A stretch of 59,329 bases of DNA from positions 182,377-241,705 of the forward strand of contig NZ_AOIT01000010.1 in assembly GCF_000337475.1 (NCBI RefSeq), written 5' to 3'. A program made the position numbers and the translations under genes. Under the pieces are notes generated by a model that was given only the letters and a program-made list of their open reading frames with translations, was not told the DNA's origin and did not search any database. Of this stretch, positions 49,912 through 59,292 are shown one piece after another (positions within the stretch are counted from its first letter, which is position 1; the number at the start of each line of letters is the position of its first letter). This DNA comes from Natrinema limicola JCM 13563 (lineage in GTDB: Archaea > Halobacteriota > Halobacteria > Halobacteriales > Natrialbaceae).

Positions 49912-50825
49912 TCGTACTCGATGGTCGCGGGCGGTTTGTGGGTCACGTCGTAGACGACGCGGGCGACGTTGTCGTTCTGGCCGGTGATCCGGGACTGGAT
50001 CCGCTGGAGCGTGTCCCAGTCGATCTCCTGGGCGCGGGCGGTCATGCCGTCGCGGGAGTCGACCGAGCGCACGGAGACGACCCAGCCGTGGACGCGGTTG
50101 TCGCCTTTGACACCCGTCGCCTTGCCGATAACGGCCGCGAGCGCCTGCCAGGGCTCGTACTCCTCGAGTTCCTCCTCGACGACGTGACAGGCGTGGCGGG
50201 CGACCTCGAGTTTCTCCTCGGTGACTTCGCCGATGACGCGCACGGCGAGGCCGGGGCCGGGGAACGGCATCCGCTCGGCGACGATCTCGTCGAGTCCGAG
50301 GTGGCGGGCGACCTCGCGGACCTCATCCTTGTAGAGGTCGCGGACGGGTTCGACGATGCCCTCGAAGTCGACGACCTCGGGGAGGCCGCCGACGTTGTGG
50401 TGGGACTTGATGCCGCCTTCGCTCTCGATGCGGTCGGGGTAGATCGTCCCCTGAACGAGGTAGTCGGCGTCGGCGTCTTTGGCTTCACGTTCGAACTCGC
50501 GGATGAACTGCTCGCCGATGATCTCGCGTTTCTCCTCGGGGTCGGTGACGCCCGCAAGGGCCTCGAGGAATCGGTCTTTCGCGTCGACGATCCGCAGCGA
50601 TTCCATGTAGTCGAACGTCTCACGGATCTGCTCAGTCTCGCCTTTCCGCATCAAGCCGGTATCGACGTAGACCGGGGTGAGCTGGTCGCCGATGGACTCG
50701 TAAGCCAGTGCGGCGGCGACCGAGGAGTCGACACCGCCCGAGAGGGCGATGACGGCGTTTTCGTCGCCGATTTCGTCTTCGATCTCTGCAACTGCGTCCG
50801 GAACGAACGTCTCAGTGTCTACCAT
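49908..50825 (-). CDS. guaA: GMP synthase, ATP-pyrophosphatase subunit (GuaAb)
   Basis: This 305-residue protein is the PPi-synthetase half of the archaeal two-subunit enzyme. The P-loop is [17 protein letters not shown]. It also has [23 protein letters not shown] and [16 protein letters not shown], and ends [10 protein letters not shown]. It aminates XMP to GMP using ammonia from a separate glutaminase subunit (GuaAa), which is not in this window. Its start overlaps the pyrG stop by 1 bp (TGATG), so translation is coupled. Confidence 0.95.
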   Translation of the reverse strand: MVDTETFVPDAVAEIEDEIGDENAVIALSGGVDSSVAAALAYESIGDQLTPVYVDTGLMRKGETEQIRETFDYMESLRIVDAKDRFLEALAGVTDPEEKREIIGEQFIREFEREAKDADADYLVQGTIYPDRIESEGGIKSHHNVGGLPEVVDFEGIVEPVRDLYKDEVREVARHLGLDEIVAERMPFPGPGLAVRVIGEVTEEKLEVARHACHVVEEELEEYEPWQALAAVIGKATGVKGDNRVHGWVVSVRSVDSRDGMTARAQEIDWDTLQRIQSRITGQNDNVARVVYDVTHKPPATIEYE

Positions 50826-52507
50826 CAGTGGGTTACCTCTGTTTCAGTGTCGGTGTCAGTCTCTGCCTCGTCGGCCTCGCTCTCATTGGACTGCTCGAGG
50901 ACGGCCTCGACCAGTCCGACGAAGGGCGGGCTCGGCTGTCCGGGGCGGGACGTGTACTCGGGGTGGAACTGCGTGCCGAGGAAGAACGGGTGGTCCTCGT
51001 GCTCTAAGATCTCCATCCGGTTGCCCGCCGTGCCCGAGAACGTCAGCGGCTCGTCTTCGAACTGATCGAAGTATTCGGGATTGACTTCGTAGCGGTGGCG
51101 GTGGCGCTCGGTACAGGAGGTGTCATCGTAGAGGTCGTAGGCCAGCGTCTCGGGTTCGATCACAGTCGTGTGTTCGCCGAGTCGCATCGTGCCGCCCATG
51201 TCTTCGACCTCATACTGTTCGGGCAGGATGTCGATGACCGGATGGGGCGTATCCTCGACCATCTCTGCCGAGTGGGCGTCTTCGAGTCCAAGCACGTGTC
51301 GGGCGTACTCGACGACGGCCATCTGGAAGCCAAGACAGAGTCCCAAGAACGGCACGTCGTTCTCGCGGGCGTAGCGAACGGCTTCGATCTTGCCCTCGGA
51401 GCCACGCATCCCGAAGCCACCGGGGACGATGACGCCGTCGACGTCGGTGAGTTGGCCGTCGTGACCGTCGGCCATCTCGTCGGCCGACACCCAGTGGACG
51501 TTCACGTCGGCACCGAGTTCGAAGCCGGCGTGTTTGAGCGACTCGTGAATCGACATGTACGCGTCCTCTAAGTCGTACTTGCCGACCAGCGCGACGTCGA
51601 CTTCGTCCTCTTTGTCGGTCGTGACGATCTCACGCCATCCGTTTGCGCGCTCGCCTTCCGGCAGCGCCTCGTCGGCGAGCCCGAAGTGCTCTAAGACGTA
51701 CTGATCCAGGCCTTCCTCCTCGACCATCAGCGGGACGTGATAGACGTCCTCGACGTCCGGGTTCGAGAACACCGCCTCAGTCGGGATGTCACAGAACAGC
51801 GCGATCTTCTCTTTGGTCTCGGGGTCGAGTCGATCCTCACAGCGGCCGACGATGATGTCGGGCTGGAGGCCGATCGAGCGGACCTCCTTGACGCTGTGCT
51901 GGGTCGGCTTGGTCTTTTGCTCGCCGTTTTTCGAGTACGGGACGAGCGTAACGTGGGTAAAGAGGACGTTCTCCTCGGGTTCCTCGTGGGCGAACTGGCG
52001 AAGCGCCTCGAGGTAGGGCATCCCCTCGATGTCGCCGACCGTGCCACCGACTTCGATAATACAGACGTCGGTGCCTTCGGCGGCTTCGCGGATGCGTCGT
52101 TTGATGTCGTCGGTAATGTGAGGGATGATCTGGACCGTCTTCCCGAGATAGTCGCCGGCACGCTCTTTTTCGATGACGTGCTGGTAGGTCTTCCCGGTGG
52201 TGATGTTGTGGTCCGAGGTCATGTCGATATCGAGGAACCGTTCGTAGTTCCCCAAGTCGAGGTCGACCTCGCCTCCGTCCTCTAAGACGTAGACTTCCCC
52301 GTGCTGATAGGGGTTCATCGTTCCCGCGTCGACGTTCAGGTATGGGTCGATCTTCACCGCGGTGACGTCGAACCCGGCGTTTTTGAGGAGTCGGCCGGTG
52401 CTCGCGGCTGTAATCCCCTTTCCGAGTCCCGACATGACGCCGCCGGTGACGAAGATGAACTTGTTCCCCAGCGAGGGGTCATAATGAGTGTCCGATTCCG
52501 TCGGCAT
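50825..52507 (-). CDS. pyrG: CTP synthase
   Basis: From ATG 52507 ([20 protein letters not shown]) the enzyme has 560 residues. The N-terminal synthetase domain has [17 protein letters not shown] and [20 protein letters not shown]. The C-terminal glutaminase has [18 protein letters not shown] (nucleophile Cys) and [16 protein letters not shown]. It makes CTP from UTP. A Glu/Thr-rich tail of ~30 residues ends the protein. It is first in the pyrG-guaA-DUF7126 operon. The frame upstream of 52507 is not conserved. Confidence 0.96.
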   Translation of the reverse strand: MPTESDTHYDPSLGNKFIFVTGGVMSGLGKGITAASTGRLLKNAGFDVTAVKIDPYLNVDAGTMNPYQHGEVYVLEDGGEVDLDLGNYERFLDIDMTSDHNITTGKTYQHVIEKERAGDYLGKTVQIIPHITDDIKRRIREAAEGTDVCIIEVGGTVGDIEGMPYLEALRQFAHEEPEENVLFTHVTLVPYSKNGEQKTKPTQHSVKEVRSIGLQPDIIVGRCEDRLDPETKEKIALFCDIPTEAVFSNPDVEDVYHVPLMVEEEGLDQYVLEHFGLADEALPEGERANGWREIVTTDKEDEVDVALVGKYDLEDAYMSIHESLKHAGFELGADVNVHWVSADEMADGHDGQLTDVDGVIVPGGFGMRGSEGKIEAVRYARENDVPFLGLCLGFQMAVVEYARHVLGLEDAHSAEMVEDTPHPVIDILPEQYEVEDMGGTMRLGEHTTVIEPETLAYDLYDDTSCTERHRHRYEVNPEYFDQFEDEPLTFSGTAGNRMEILEHEDHPFFLGTQFHPEYTSRPGQPSPPFVGLVEAVLEQSNESEADEAETDTDTETEVTH

Positions 52508-52671
52508 ACCGAGTGTGAGCGCGACCGCTTGAAAACGATTTCGGGAGCGAACCGCCACCGACAGAGGTTATCATCCCTCGCCGGTGGTGCTCCCAGACGA
52601 CGGCTTGCGCTTCGCAGTCGGCGACGACTCCGACCAATCAGCGCCACGTGGGCTTTCGTGGCCGTCGCTGC

Positions 52672-53022
52672 CTATGCGTGCTCGTCCTGAATTTCGACGA
52701 TCTCGGTGTTCGCGATCGTCTCGCTGTCGCCTGCAGTCCGAATCTGAATCGTGTGGCCGGGCAGGGCCGACTCGTCTTCCTCGAGCGAGTCGTCTGGGAC
52801 CGAGACGGCGGTGACGCCGTCGATCGCGAGAGTCCGGCGCTGAATCGGATCGCCCTCGTACTCGACCGTGTCCCACGTCTCGACGTCGAGGTCGTCCATC
52901 TCCGCGCCGAAGTAGTCCTCCGCGTCCGGGTTCACCGCGTCTTCGGTCTGGGACTCGCCGGTCGTCCGGTTGTCGTCGAACTGCACCTCCTCGTGTTTGT
53001 ACTGGCGAAGCTGTGCGAGCAT
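52672..53022 (-). CDS. Acidic haloarchaeal protein of unknown function
   Basis: From ATG 53022 (MLAQLRQYKHEEVQFDDNRT) the protein has 116 very acidic residues. The C-terminal half alternates hydrophobic and polar residues in a beta pattern (RRTLAIDGVTAVSVPDD, GHTIQIRTAGDSETIANTEI). No cysteines or membrane segments are present, and I do not recognise a family. The frame up to 53268 is Ser/Ala-rich and overlaps the divergent cyclophilin-like gene, so it was excluded. It lies 164 bp upstream of pyrG on the same strand. Confidence 0.65.
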   Translation of the reverse strand: MLAQLRQYKHEEVQFDDNRTTGESQTEDAVNPDAEDYFGAEMDDLDVETWDTVEYEGDPIQRRTLAIDGVTAVSVPDDSLEEDESALPGHTIQIRTAGDSETIANTEIVEIQDEHA

Positions 53023-53152
53023 ATTCGAACTAGACTGACTCCCGCGGGTAACGCTTCTCGGGGCAGGTGCCGGGTGGGAACTCGCGGTTGGTGCGTCCGC
53101 ACACGGTGGTCTCGAGAGATGGGTCGAAGTACACCCCGTTCGTTGGGCCGCT

Positions 53153-53530
53153 ATGACCGATCTCCGAGTCATCGTCGACGGCTGCGAACTCGAGGCAAAC
53201 TGGACCGACGACGCACCCGAAACGAAAGCAGCGCTTGCGGACGCACTGCCCGTCGCGGGCGAGGCCACGCGCTGGGGTGACGAACTCTACTTCGACGTGC
53301 CGATCGATGTGCCAGCGGAAAACGCCCGCGCGGTCGTTCCCGAGGGTGCGATCGCCTACTGGCCGACCGGGAACGTCCTCTGTCTGTTCTGGGGGCCGAC
53401 GCCAGCTAGCGAGGACGACGAGCCACGGGCCACCTCACCCGTGAATATCATTGCGCGCGTGACCGATACCAGGCCGCTTGCGGACATGGAGGGTGGAGCG
53501 CGGGTTCGCCTCGAGCGGACGGACGACTGA
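53153..53530 (+). CDS. Cyclophilin-like fold protein (COG2164/DUF369)
   Basis: This 125-residue protein has WTDDAPETKAALADALPV, ATRWGDELYFDVPIDVP, then GAIAYWPTGNVLCLFWGPTP and NIIARVTDTRPL. This is the TM1367-type cyclophilin-like beta barrel. Prolyl-isomerase activity has not been shown for the family in general. It is a lone gene, divergent from the 116-residue gene and convergent with the IF-2 gene. Confidence 0.85.
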   Translation: MTDLRVIVDGCELEANWTDDAPETKAALADALPVAGEATRWGDELYFDVPIDVPAENARAVVPEGAIAYWPTGNVLCLFWGPTPASEDDEPRATSPVNIIARVTDTRPLADMEGGARVRLERTDD

Positions 53531-53597
53531 GCGGGTAGCGTGACGACTGAACCGAGGCCGAAATGTGAGCAAAAAACGGAACGCGGCGGACAGTCGC

Positions 53598-55397
53598 TTA
53601 CTTGCCCCAGAATGGGTCTCGGCTGCGCTGCTTGTCGAGGTACATGTTCAGCGCCTCGAGTTCGTCGCCGGGGATCTCGCTTGCGAGTTCCTGTTCTAAG
53701 ATCTTCGCGTGTTTTTCGGGAATCTCGATCCAGAGCTCGTCGCCTTCCTCTATCTGGCGGCCGACGGTCGGGCCGTCGATGGCAACCGAGACGCGATTGC
53801 CCGCACGGGCCTCGTCGACGTCTTCGCCCTGTTCCTGAATCCCCTTGACCTGGCCGACGCGATTTGGCTCGTTGTTCTCGAACTTGACGACGTTCGCGTT
53901 GTTCTGGATCGTCCCCGAATTGACCTCGACGCCGACGACCGCGGGGTCGTTCTGGCGGAAGGTATGGTCGAGCAGAATCCGGAACCGGGCGGGTCGCGTG
54001 ATGTTCTCGAGAATGGTGTCCTGCTGGGCTTGCTCGATCCCCTCGACGTACTCCTCGTACTCTTCGATCAACTGGTAGATGACTTCGTCGGTGAAGATCG
54101 TCACGTCCTCGATCTCCGCGCGCTGTTCGGCGTCGTCGAGGACGTCGACGTTGAATCCGAGAATGGCCTTCTGTTTGCCGTCCTCGGCCGTCGAGGCGAC
54201 CGAGACGTCTCGTGGGGCGACGTCGCCGACCTCCGCGCGAACGATCGGTACCTCCGCCTCATCTAAGGCGTCGGCCATCGCCTCGAGGCTGCCGAGCGTG
54301 TCGGCTTTGACGACGACACCTTCCTCGGCGGTGTCGACGGCGATATCGGCGAGTTCGGCCTGCACCTCGTCGATGACTTCGTCGATATCGCGGTCGCGGA
54401 CGACCCGAACGGGCGCGCCAGCCATCGCGTCCGCGAGTTCGGGCGCGGCAATCTTGATCCCCGAGGCGGCCGAGACTTCGTCGACTTTCTCGAAGCGACT
54501 CTCGGTGCGGATCTCCGCGAGGGGACGGGGCTGGAGCAATGCGCGTACGTCAGTGACGATCGGTTCGTTCATCCCGCCGACGACGATCTGATCGTCCGCC
54601 CGGATCGTGCCGTCATAGAGGACCGTGTCGATCGTCGTCCCAAAGCCTTTCTCCTCTTTGACCTCGAGGACGGTGCCGACGCCGGGGCCGGCGACGTCGA
54701 TCTCCATTTCCTCTTTCATGTAGCGCTGGGACAGCCCCATCATGACCGTCAGGAGGTCAGGGACCCCCTCGCCGGTCATCGCCGAGACGGGGACGACGCC
54801 GACGTTACGCTGGAAGTTCTGGACCCGCCAGTACAGATCGGCGGAGAAGCCCTCGTCCGAGAGGTTGCCGATAATCTCGTAGAGACTCTCGTCTAAGCGC
54901 TCGCGCACGCGATCGGACTGTGACTCGTAGGTGTCGTTGATCGGTGAATCTTCGTTCTCGTTCCAGCCCGGAACGGTGTCGATCTTGTTCGCCGCGACGA
55001 TGAAGGGAGTCTGGGATCGTTTGAGGATGTCTAAGGCCTCGAGCGTCTGGGGCTGGAAGCCGTCGTTGACGTCGACGACGAGGATGGCGATGTCGGCCAG
55101 CGCGCCCCCACGGGATCGAAGCGTGGTAAAGGAGTGGTGCCCCGGCGTGTCAATAAAGAGGAGGCCAGGGAGGTCGAAATCGTCCGGGTCGACGAGATCG
55201 CCCGCGATCGTCGAAATGATATCCAGCGGGACGGCGGTTGCGCCGATGTGCTGGGTGATCGCGCCTGCTTCACCCTCGATGACCGCGGAGCCGCGGATCT
55301 TATCGAGGAGACTTGTCTTGCCGTGATCGACGTGTCCGAGGACGGCGACGATCGGCGTTCTGAGGGATGTGGGGTCGCGTGTATCCGTGTCCGACAT
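53598..55397 (-). CDS. infB: Translation initiation factor aIF5B (IF-2)
   Basis: This 599-residue GTPase has G1 VLGHVDHGKTSLLDKIRG (~18-35), G3 FIDTPGHHSFTTL, and G4 VAANKIDTVPG. Domains II-IV end with a C-terminal beta barrel (DELWIEIPEKHAKILEQEL). It promotes subunit joining and initiator-tRNA binding. The archaeal type I sequence SAVIEGEAGAITQHIGATAVP is clear. Its start is followed upstream by a 254-bp spacer and then by divergent PRC-barrel and Nob1 genes, a layout conserved in haloarchaea. Confidence 0.96.
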   Translation of the reverse strand: MSDTDTRDPTSLRTPIVAVLGHVDHGKTSLLDKIRGSAVIEGEAGAITQHIGATAVPLDIISTIAGDLVDPDDFDLPGLLFIDTPGHHSFTTLRSRGGALADIAILVVDVNDGFQPQTLEALDILKRSQTPFIVAANKIDTVPGWNENEDSPINDTYESQSDRVRERLDESLYEIIGNLSDEGFSADLYWRVQNFQRNVGVVPVSAMTGEGVPDLLTVMMGLSQRYMKEEMEIDVAGPGVGTVLEVKEEKGFGTTIDTVLYDGTIRADDQIVVGGMNEPIVTDVRALLQPRPLAEIRTESRFEKVDEVSAASGIKIAAPELADAMAGAPVRVVRDRDIDEVIDEVQAELADIAVDTAEEGVVVKADTLGSLEAMADALDEAEVPIVRAEVGDVAPRDVSVASTAEDGKQKAILGFNVDVLDDAEQRAEIEDVTIFTDEVIYQLIEEYEEYVEGIEQAQQDTILENITRPARFRILLDHTFRQNDPAVVGVEVNSGTIQNNANVVKFENNEPNRVGQVKGIQEQGEDVDEARAGNRVSVAIDGPTVGRQIEEGDELWIEIPEKHAKILEQELASEIPGDELEALNMYLDKQRSRDPFWGK

Positions 55398-55620
55398 GAT
55401 GAACCACCCGAGAAGGTCTTACCTAAATCGTCCGTATCGCCGTAGTTAAACCCATCGTCATCGCCGTTCCGACAGTCGTGGCCGCCGCTGCTGGGCAGTT
55501 GTCCGGTGGCCAGTCGCATCGAACTCTCGCCACTCGAGTGGATCGCTGATGGCCACCCGCCTGTTCGATGGTTGATGGCTCTCTGTTGGGAGATGGCCCT
55601 GTTTCGGGCCGTCTCCATGG

Positions 55621-55630
55621 TTTTAATACC
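55621..55630 (+). promoter_or_regulatory. TATA box of the PRC-barrel/Nob1 operon
   Basis: TTTTAATACC lies 22-31 nt upstream of the ATG at 55652, a typical leaderless promoter. Confidence 0.6.
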
Positions 55631-55651
55631 GATTAGTAAGTACAGGTATGC

Positions 55652-55897
55652 ATGAGCGATATACTCGCTGAAAACCTCTCGGGGAAGTCCGTCATGGGTA
55701 CCGACGGCACCGAGCTTGGATTGCTCTACAACATTACGATGGATCTCAAATCAGGAAAACTGAACGATCTCGTCATCGAGCCTGACGAGGAAATCTCTCG
55801 GCGCGCCGTCGATTTCGACCTCGACGACGCCGGTCACTTCCTCGTTCCCGTCAACCGCGTCCAAGCGGTCAAAGACTACATCGTTGTCCAGCGCTAA
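55652..55897 (+). CDS. PRC-barrel domain protein
   Basis: This 81-residue protein is a single PRC barrel: ENLSGKSVMGTDGTELGLLY, GKLNDLVIEPDE and HFLVPVNRVQAVKDYIVVQR. In archaea such stand-alone PRC proteins associate with RNA processing or cell-division machinery. The Nob1 gene begins 4 bp after its stop, indicating co-transcription. A link to rRNA maturation is inferred from that pairing. Confidence 0.9.
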   Translation: MSDILAENLSGKSVMGTDGTELGLLYNITMDLKSGKLNDLVIEPDEEISRRAVDFDLDDAGHFLVPVNRVQAVKDYIVVQR

Positions 55898-55901
55898 CGG
55901 T

Positions 55902-56360
55902 ATGTACGTTCTCGACTCCTCGGCTTTTATCCACGACTTCCATACGACAGAACAGACTGCGACGATCCCGCTCGTCCGCGAGGAACTCAAAGACGAGAGT
56001 GCCTATCGCTACGACGCGATGGAAGGCTCTGGGATGCACATCCACATTCCAAACGACGATACCACCGAGAAGGTCCAGCGTGCGGCCCGTGAGTCCGGTG
56101 ATCTCGACGTCCTTTCGGAAACCGACGTTCGGCTCATCGCGGCGAGTTTCGAACTCGACGGCGTCCTCGTGACCGACGACTACGCGATGCAAAACGTCGC
56201 GGAGAAACTCAACGTCGACGTCGAAGTGATCGCCCGTGAAGGGATCGACGAACAGCGCCACTGGACGTTCCAGTGTCAGGGCTGTGGCCGCGAGTTCGAC
56301 GAAGAGAAGGATCGCTGTCCGATCTGCGGGTCTGAACTGGCCCGAAAGAACCCCTCGTAG
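55902..56360 (+). CDS. nob1: Endoribonuclease Nob1 (PIN domain plus zinc ribbon)
   Basis: From ATG 55902 (MYVLDSSAFIHDFHTTEQTA) the protein has 152 residues. The PIN domain (~1-115) has acidic residues at Asp5, in SETDVRLIAAS and in VLVTDDYAMQN. A C-terminal zinc ribbon (~123-145) has CQGCG and CPICG. Nob1 cuts the 3' end of pre-16S/18S rRNA to make mature small-subunit RNA. It is downstream of and coupled to the PRC gene, with its stop 15 bp from the convergent CPBP gene. Confidence 0.93.
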   Translation: MYVLDSSAFIHDFHTTEQTATIPLVREELKDESAYRYDAMEGSGMHIHIPNDDTTEKVQRAARESGDLDVLSETDVRLIAASFELDGVLVTDDYAMQNVAEKLNVDVEVIAREGIDEQRHWTFQCQGCGREFDEEKDRCPICGSELARKNPS

Positions 56361-56375
56361 GCGCACTTACTGTTC

Positions 56376-57509
56376 TTAGCCGACCAGAAAGTAGAGATTG
56401 GTAAAGACGACCGCGTTGTAGATCCCGTGGACCAGCGCCGGCATCACCAGATTGTCCGTTCGCTCGTAGATCACGCCGAGAACGATCGAAAGGCCGAAGA
56501 TGGTACCGAGACTTGCGATCACCGCACCTAGTCCTGCAGTGCTGTATGCAAGGACGTGAACGGCAGCGAAAATAACGCTGGCCACGACGACGGCACCGGC
56601 CCGCGAGAACGTCTCGTACAGCGACTTCTGGATCACGTTCCGATAGAGCAACTCCTCGAACGGGCCGATGACCAGAACGGCAAGCGGGATCAACACCAGC
56701 AACATTTCCGGGGCGTTCTGGGCAGTCTGGGTCGTCGCGTGGTCTGCGCTTTCGACACCGGTCGCCTGCATGGACAGCGAAATCGCGTAGAGTACCCCGA
56801 AGAGGACGACGATACCGCCGACAATCCAGACGAGATCTCGCAGCGTTGGCCGCCGAAGATCGATGAACGACAGGTCACGATCCGTTACCTTGAGAAAGGC
56901 ACCGACCACAAGCACCGTCCCCAGCGCCATGCCGACCTGGCCGACGACCTGATTGGCGAGGGTCCGCTGGATCTCCGAAAACGAGTCGAGAAACGGTAAC
57001 ACCGGAATCGCGACTACTGGCGTCGTCAGGTAGGGGGCAAAGAGGCCAGCGAAGCCAACGCCGGTGAGTACGACCACTTGTTGTCCTCGCCGTTTCAATC
57101 CGCCCACGCCGACCCCAAGGTAGTCAGCGACGCCGACGCTGGCAGTCAATCCTGCGGTCACGAAGGCGACGAAGACGGCCGGTATCGACGACGAAAGCGC
57201 CGGGACAGATACCGGTGCTGTCGTCCCTTGATTCAAGGCATAGCCGGCGAGCAAGATGACGCCGATGCTCGAGCCGGCGGCGATCGGACCAGCGATCGTT
57301 CGCTCGATCCCACCGTGACGACGGACGAGAAATGCGAGGACAGCAGCGGCGGCGAACCCGGTGCCCGCCCAGATGACTGGGTCGGCGACACCGCGGCGAA
57401 TGGGAACGAGCATCGCGACCATCGTGATTCCCGCGAGGGCGGTCCCGAGCCCGGGAACCACGCCGGACGTGAACTGACCGGCATCGTCGGTCCGTGCGGT
57501 TTCGGTCAT
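56376..57509 (-). CDS. CPBP-family intramembrane metalloprotease
   Basis: From ATG 57509 (MTETARTDDAGQFTSGVVPG) the protein has 377 residues and about ten hydrophobic helices. The CPBP motifs are EELLYRN (about residues 289-295, in GPFEELLYRNVIQK), a His in FAAVHVLAY and HGIYNAV near the end. CPBP (Rce1-like, Abi) proteases process prenylated or bacteriocin-related peptides in other organisms; the archaeal substrate is unknown. The N-terminal half adds extra helices beyond the core. It lies 75 bp upstream of and convergent with nothing; pgi precedes it on the same strand. Confidence 0.88.
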   Translation of the reverse strand: MTETARTDDAGQFTSGVVPGLGTALAGITMVAMLVPIRRGVADPVIWAGTGFAAAAVLAFLVRRHGGIERTIAGPIAAGSSIGVILLAGYALNQGTTAPVSVPALSSSIPAVFVAFVTAGLTASVGVADYLGVGVGGLKRRGQQVVVLTGVGFAGLFAPYLTTPVVAIPVLPFLDSFSEIQRTLANQVVGQVGMALGTVLVVGAFLKVTDRDLSFIDLRRPTLRDLVWIVGGIVVLFGVLYAISLSMQATGVESADHATTQTAQNAPEMLLVLIPLAVLVIGPFEELLYRNVIQKSLYETFSRAGAVVVASVIFAAVHVLAYSTAGLGAVIASLGTIFGLSIVLGVIYERTDNLVMPALVHGIYNAVVFTNLYFLVG

Positions 57510-57583
57510 ACCGTAGTGTTCGTGCGAGGACCCATAGGCCCACCGCAACCGGACGACAGGCCGCAAGCGACCTCCGCGGTTGA

Positions 57584-58879
57584 TTATCGTTCGACTCGCA
57601 GCTCGGTCTTGTCAGCAACCGCCTCGGCCTCTTCGAACTCCCCTCCGCCGAGCAATCCTCGCGTCGCCTTCTTGGCCCACTCGACGGCTGGCTGCTCGAA
57701 GGTGTTGACGCCGTAGAGTTCGCCCGCGAGCACACAGGCGGCTTCCAGTCCATAGAGCAAGCCGCCGAGTTCGTACTCGTCGACGTGCTCGATCTCGATG
57801 CGGACGTTCGGCCGACCGGCAGCCGCGAGACTCGCTTCTGTGGCTTCGAACTCGGCTGCGAGCAACTCGCCAAGCGTCGCATCACCCAGATACGACAGCT
57901 CCGCGACGTCGGTATCCGGAATCTGTCGGTCGGTTCCCTCCTGTGTCGTGACGAAGGTGACGAGTTTGTCGCGCGGGCCCGCGCGATAGAGTTGTAGCTG
58001 TGAGTGCTGGTCGGTGACGCCGAGCGCTCGAACCGGCGTCTGTCCGAGGTCGTCCTTGCCAAGGCTCTCGGCCCACAACTGGGCGAACCACTCGGCGGAG
58101 GTCTCGAGTGACTCCGCGTAGGGCATCATCGCGTTCACGCCCGCGCCACGTTCATCTAGCGCGTACGCGGTCGCACCGTAGGCGTAGGCCGGACACTCAA
58201 AGAGCGACCCCGTCAGTGTCTCGCGCTCGGCAGCCGCACCGGCAAGCAGCGCTTCGAGATCGTGGCCACAGACGGCCGCAGCGACCATACCAACGGCCGA
58301 AAGCGCCGAAAACCGCCCCGGTACGCCATCGGGAACCTTCAGTGCGGGGAGATCGTGGCGGTCAGCCAGCTCGCGAAGCGGCCCGGCCTCCCCAGTCGTG
58401 ACGATCGTCCGCTCGGTCCAGTCGACACCTGCCGACTCGAAAGCCTCACGCACGACGAGGAAATTCGCAAGCGTCTCAGCCGTCGTCCCCGACCGCGAGA
58501 CCACGTTGACCGCCGCGTTCTCGAGCGAGACGCGCTCGAGGTGGCTCGTGATCCACTCGGGGTCGACGTTGTCCAAAAAGATCGTCTCGGTCTCCGACTC
58601 GAGTGCGTTCGTGATCGTCGCTGCGCCGAGCGAACTCCCACCGATGCCGACAGTGAACAGGACATCGGCGTCGGCGATCGGCTCGACTGCTGCCCGAATT
58701 TCATCAGGATCGGTTCGCTGCGGGAGATTCAGTGCCTCGTAGCCGTGTTCTCTATTTTCCATTCCGTGCTCGATGCGCTCGTGAGCGGCTGCGACGTGGT
58801 CGTCCAGTCGCTCGAGCGACTCTCTCGAGACACCTGGCGATGCAACGGATGCAAGCGCATTACCGATATCGACGTTCAT
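57584..58879 (-). CDS. pgi: Glucose-6-phosphate isomerase
   Basis: From ATG 58879 (MNVDIGNALASVASPGVSRE) the enzyme has 431 residues of the PGI superfamily. It has VGIGGSSLGAATITNALE, the sugar-phosphate loop VSRSGTTAETLANFLVV, an active-site Glu in the GVNAMMPYAESL region, and HVDEYELGGLLYGLE. It interconverts glucose-6-P and fructose-6-P. Haloarchaea use it mainly for gluconeogenesis, as glucose is degraded by a modified Entner-Doudoroff route. A TATA-like GTCTTTACC on the minus strand (~58902-58910) and two palindromes just upstream suggest control. Confidence 0.93.
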   Translation of the reverse strand: MNVDIGNALASVASPGVSRESLERLDDHVAAAHERIEHGMENREHGYEALNLPQRTDPDEIRAAVEPIADADVLFTVGIGGSSLGAATITNALESETETIFLDNVDPEWITSHLERVSLENAAVNVVSRSGTTAETLANFLVVREAFESAGVDWTERTIVTTGEAGPLRELADRHDLPALKVPDGVPGRFSALSAVGMVAAAVCGHDLEALLAGAAAERETLTGSLFECPAYAYGATAYALDERGAGVNAMMPYAESLETSAEWFAQLWAESLGKDDLGQTPVRALGVTDQHSQLQLYRAGPRDKLVTFVTTQEGTDRQIPDTDVAELSYLGDATLGELLAAEFEATEASLAAAGRPNVRIEIEHVDEYELGGLLYGLEAACVLAGELYGVNTFEQPAVEWAKKATRGLLGGGEFEEAEAVADKTELRVER

Positions 58880-58911
58880 ATCTCTGCACGCGCTCGCCTG
58901 GGGTAAAGACG

Positions 58912-58938
58912 TTCCGTGACGGAATCTGTCGAAACAGA
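58912..58938 (-). promoter_or_regulatory. Two adjacent palindromes upstream of pgi
   Basis: TTCCGT-G-ACGGAA (58912-58924) is a perfect 13-nt palindrome immediately upstream of the TATA-like element. TCTGT-CGAA-ACAGA (58925-58938) follows directly. The positions (-33 to -59 from the ATG) suit an activator such as a TrmB-like or GlpR-like sugar regulator. The sites do not look like the published TrmB motif, so the protein is unknown. Confidence 0.45.
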
Positions 58939-59292
58939 AATCAATAGTCACGTTAGCCAGTGGCTCGGTCTTCAGCTATCGATAGTAGACACCAATCGTT
59001 AGACTGCATGCCTGCCCTTGATCGATACAGACCGAATTAATTATCGAATTACCGACAACCAAAACTGAATATTGTCCATTCATTCTGTATGGTATTCTCT
59101 CTCTTTGAACTCTCGGTTCGTAGGTCTTAAGTAGTGATCGGCGATTGTGATTATATACGAAGAAAGAGGCGGCGTGGACGACACGCGCCGTCGTCTCGGA
59201 CGATTCTGGTCCGAAGGGGTTATGTACCCCTAGGGGCTTACGAATACGTCCGGAAGGAAATGAGGATCCTACCCCTGCGGTCCGCCGTATAG
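58939..59292. other. AT-rich promoter and structured leader before a gene beyond the window
   Basis: Bases 58980-59160 are unusually AT-rich, with TATA-like CTTAAGTA at about 59127-59134 and TTATATA at about 59150-59157. From about 59170 the DNA turns GC-rich. It holds short stems, CGGAC/GTCCG (about 59199-59215) and AGGGG/CCCCT (about 59217-59232). The second overlaps the palindrome CCCCTAGGGG. No gene fits on either strand except a 10-codon frame at 59260-59292. Confidence 0.45.
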
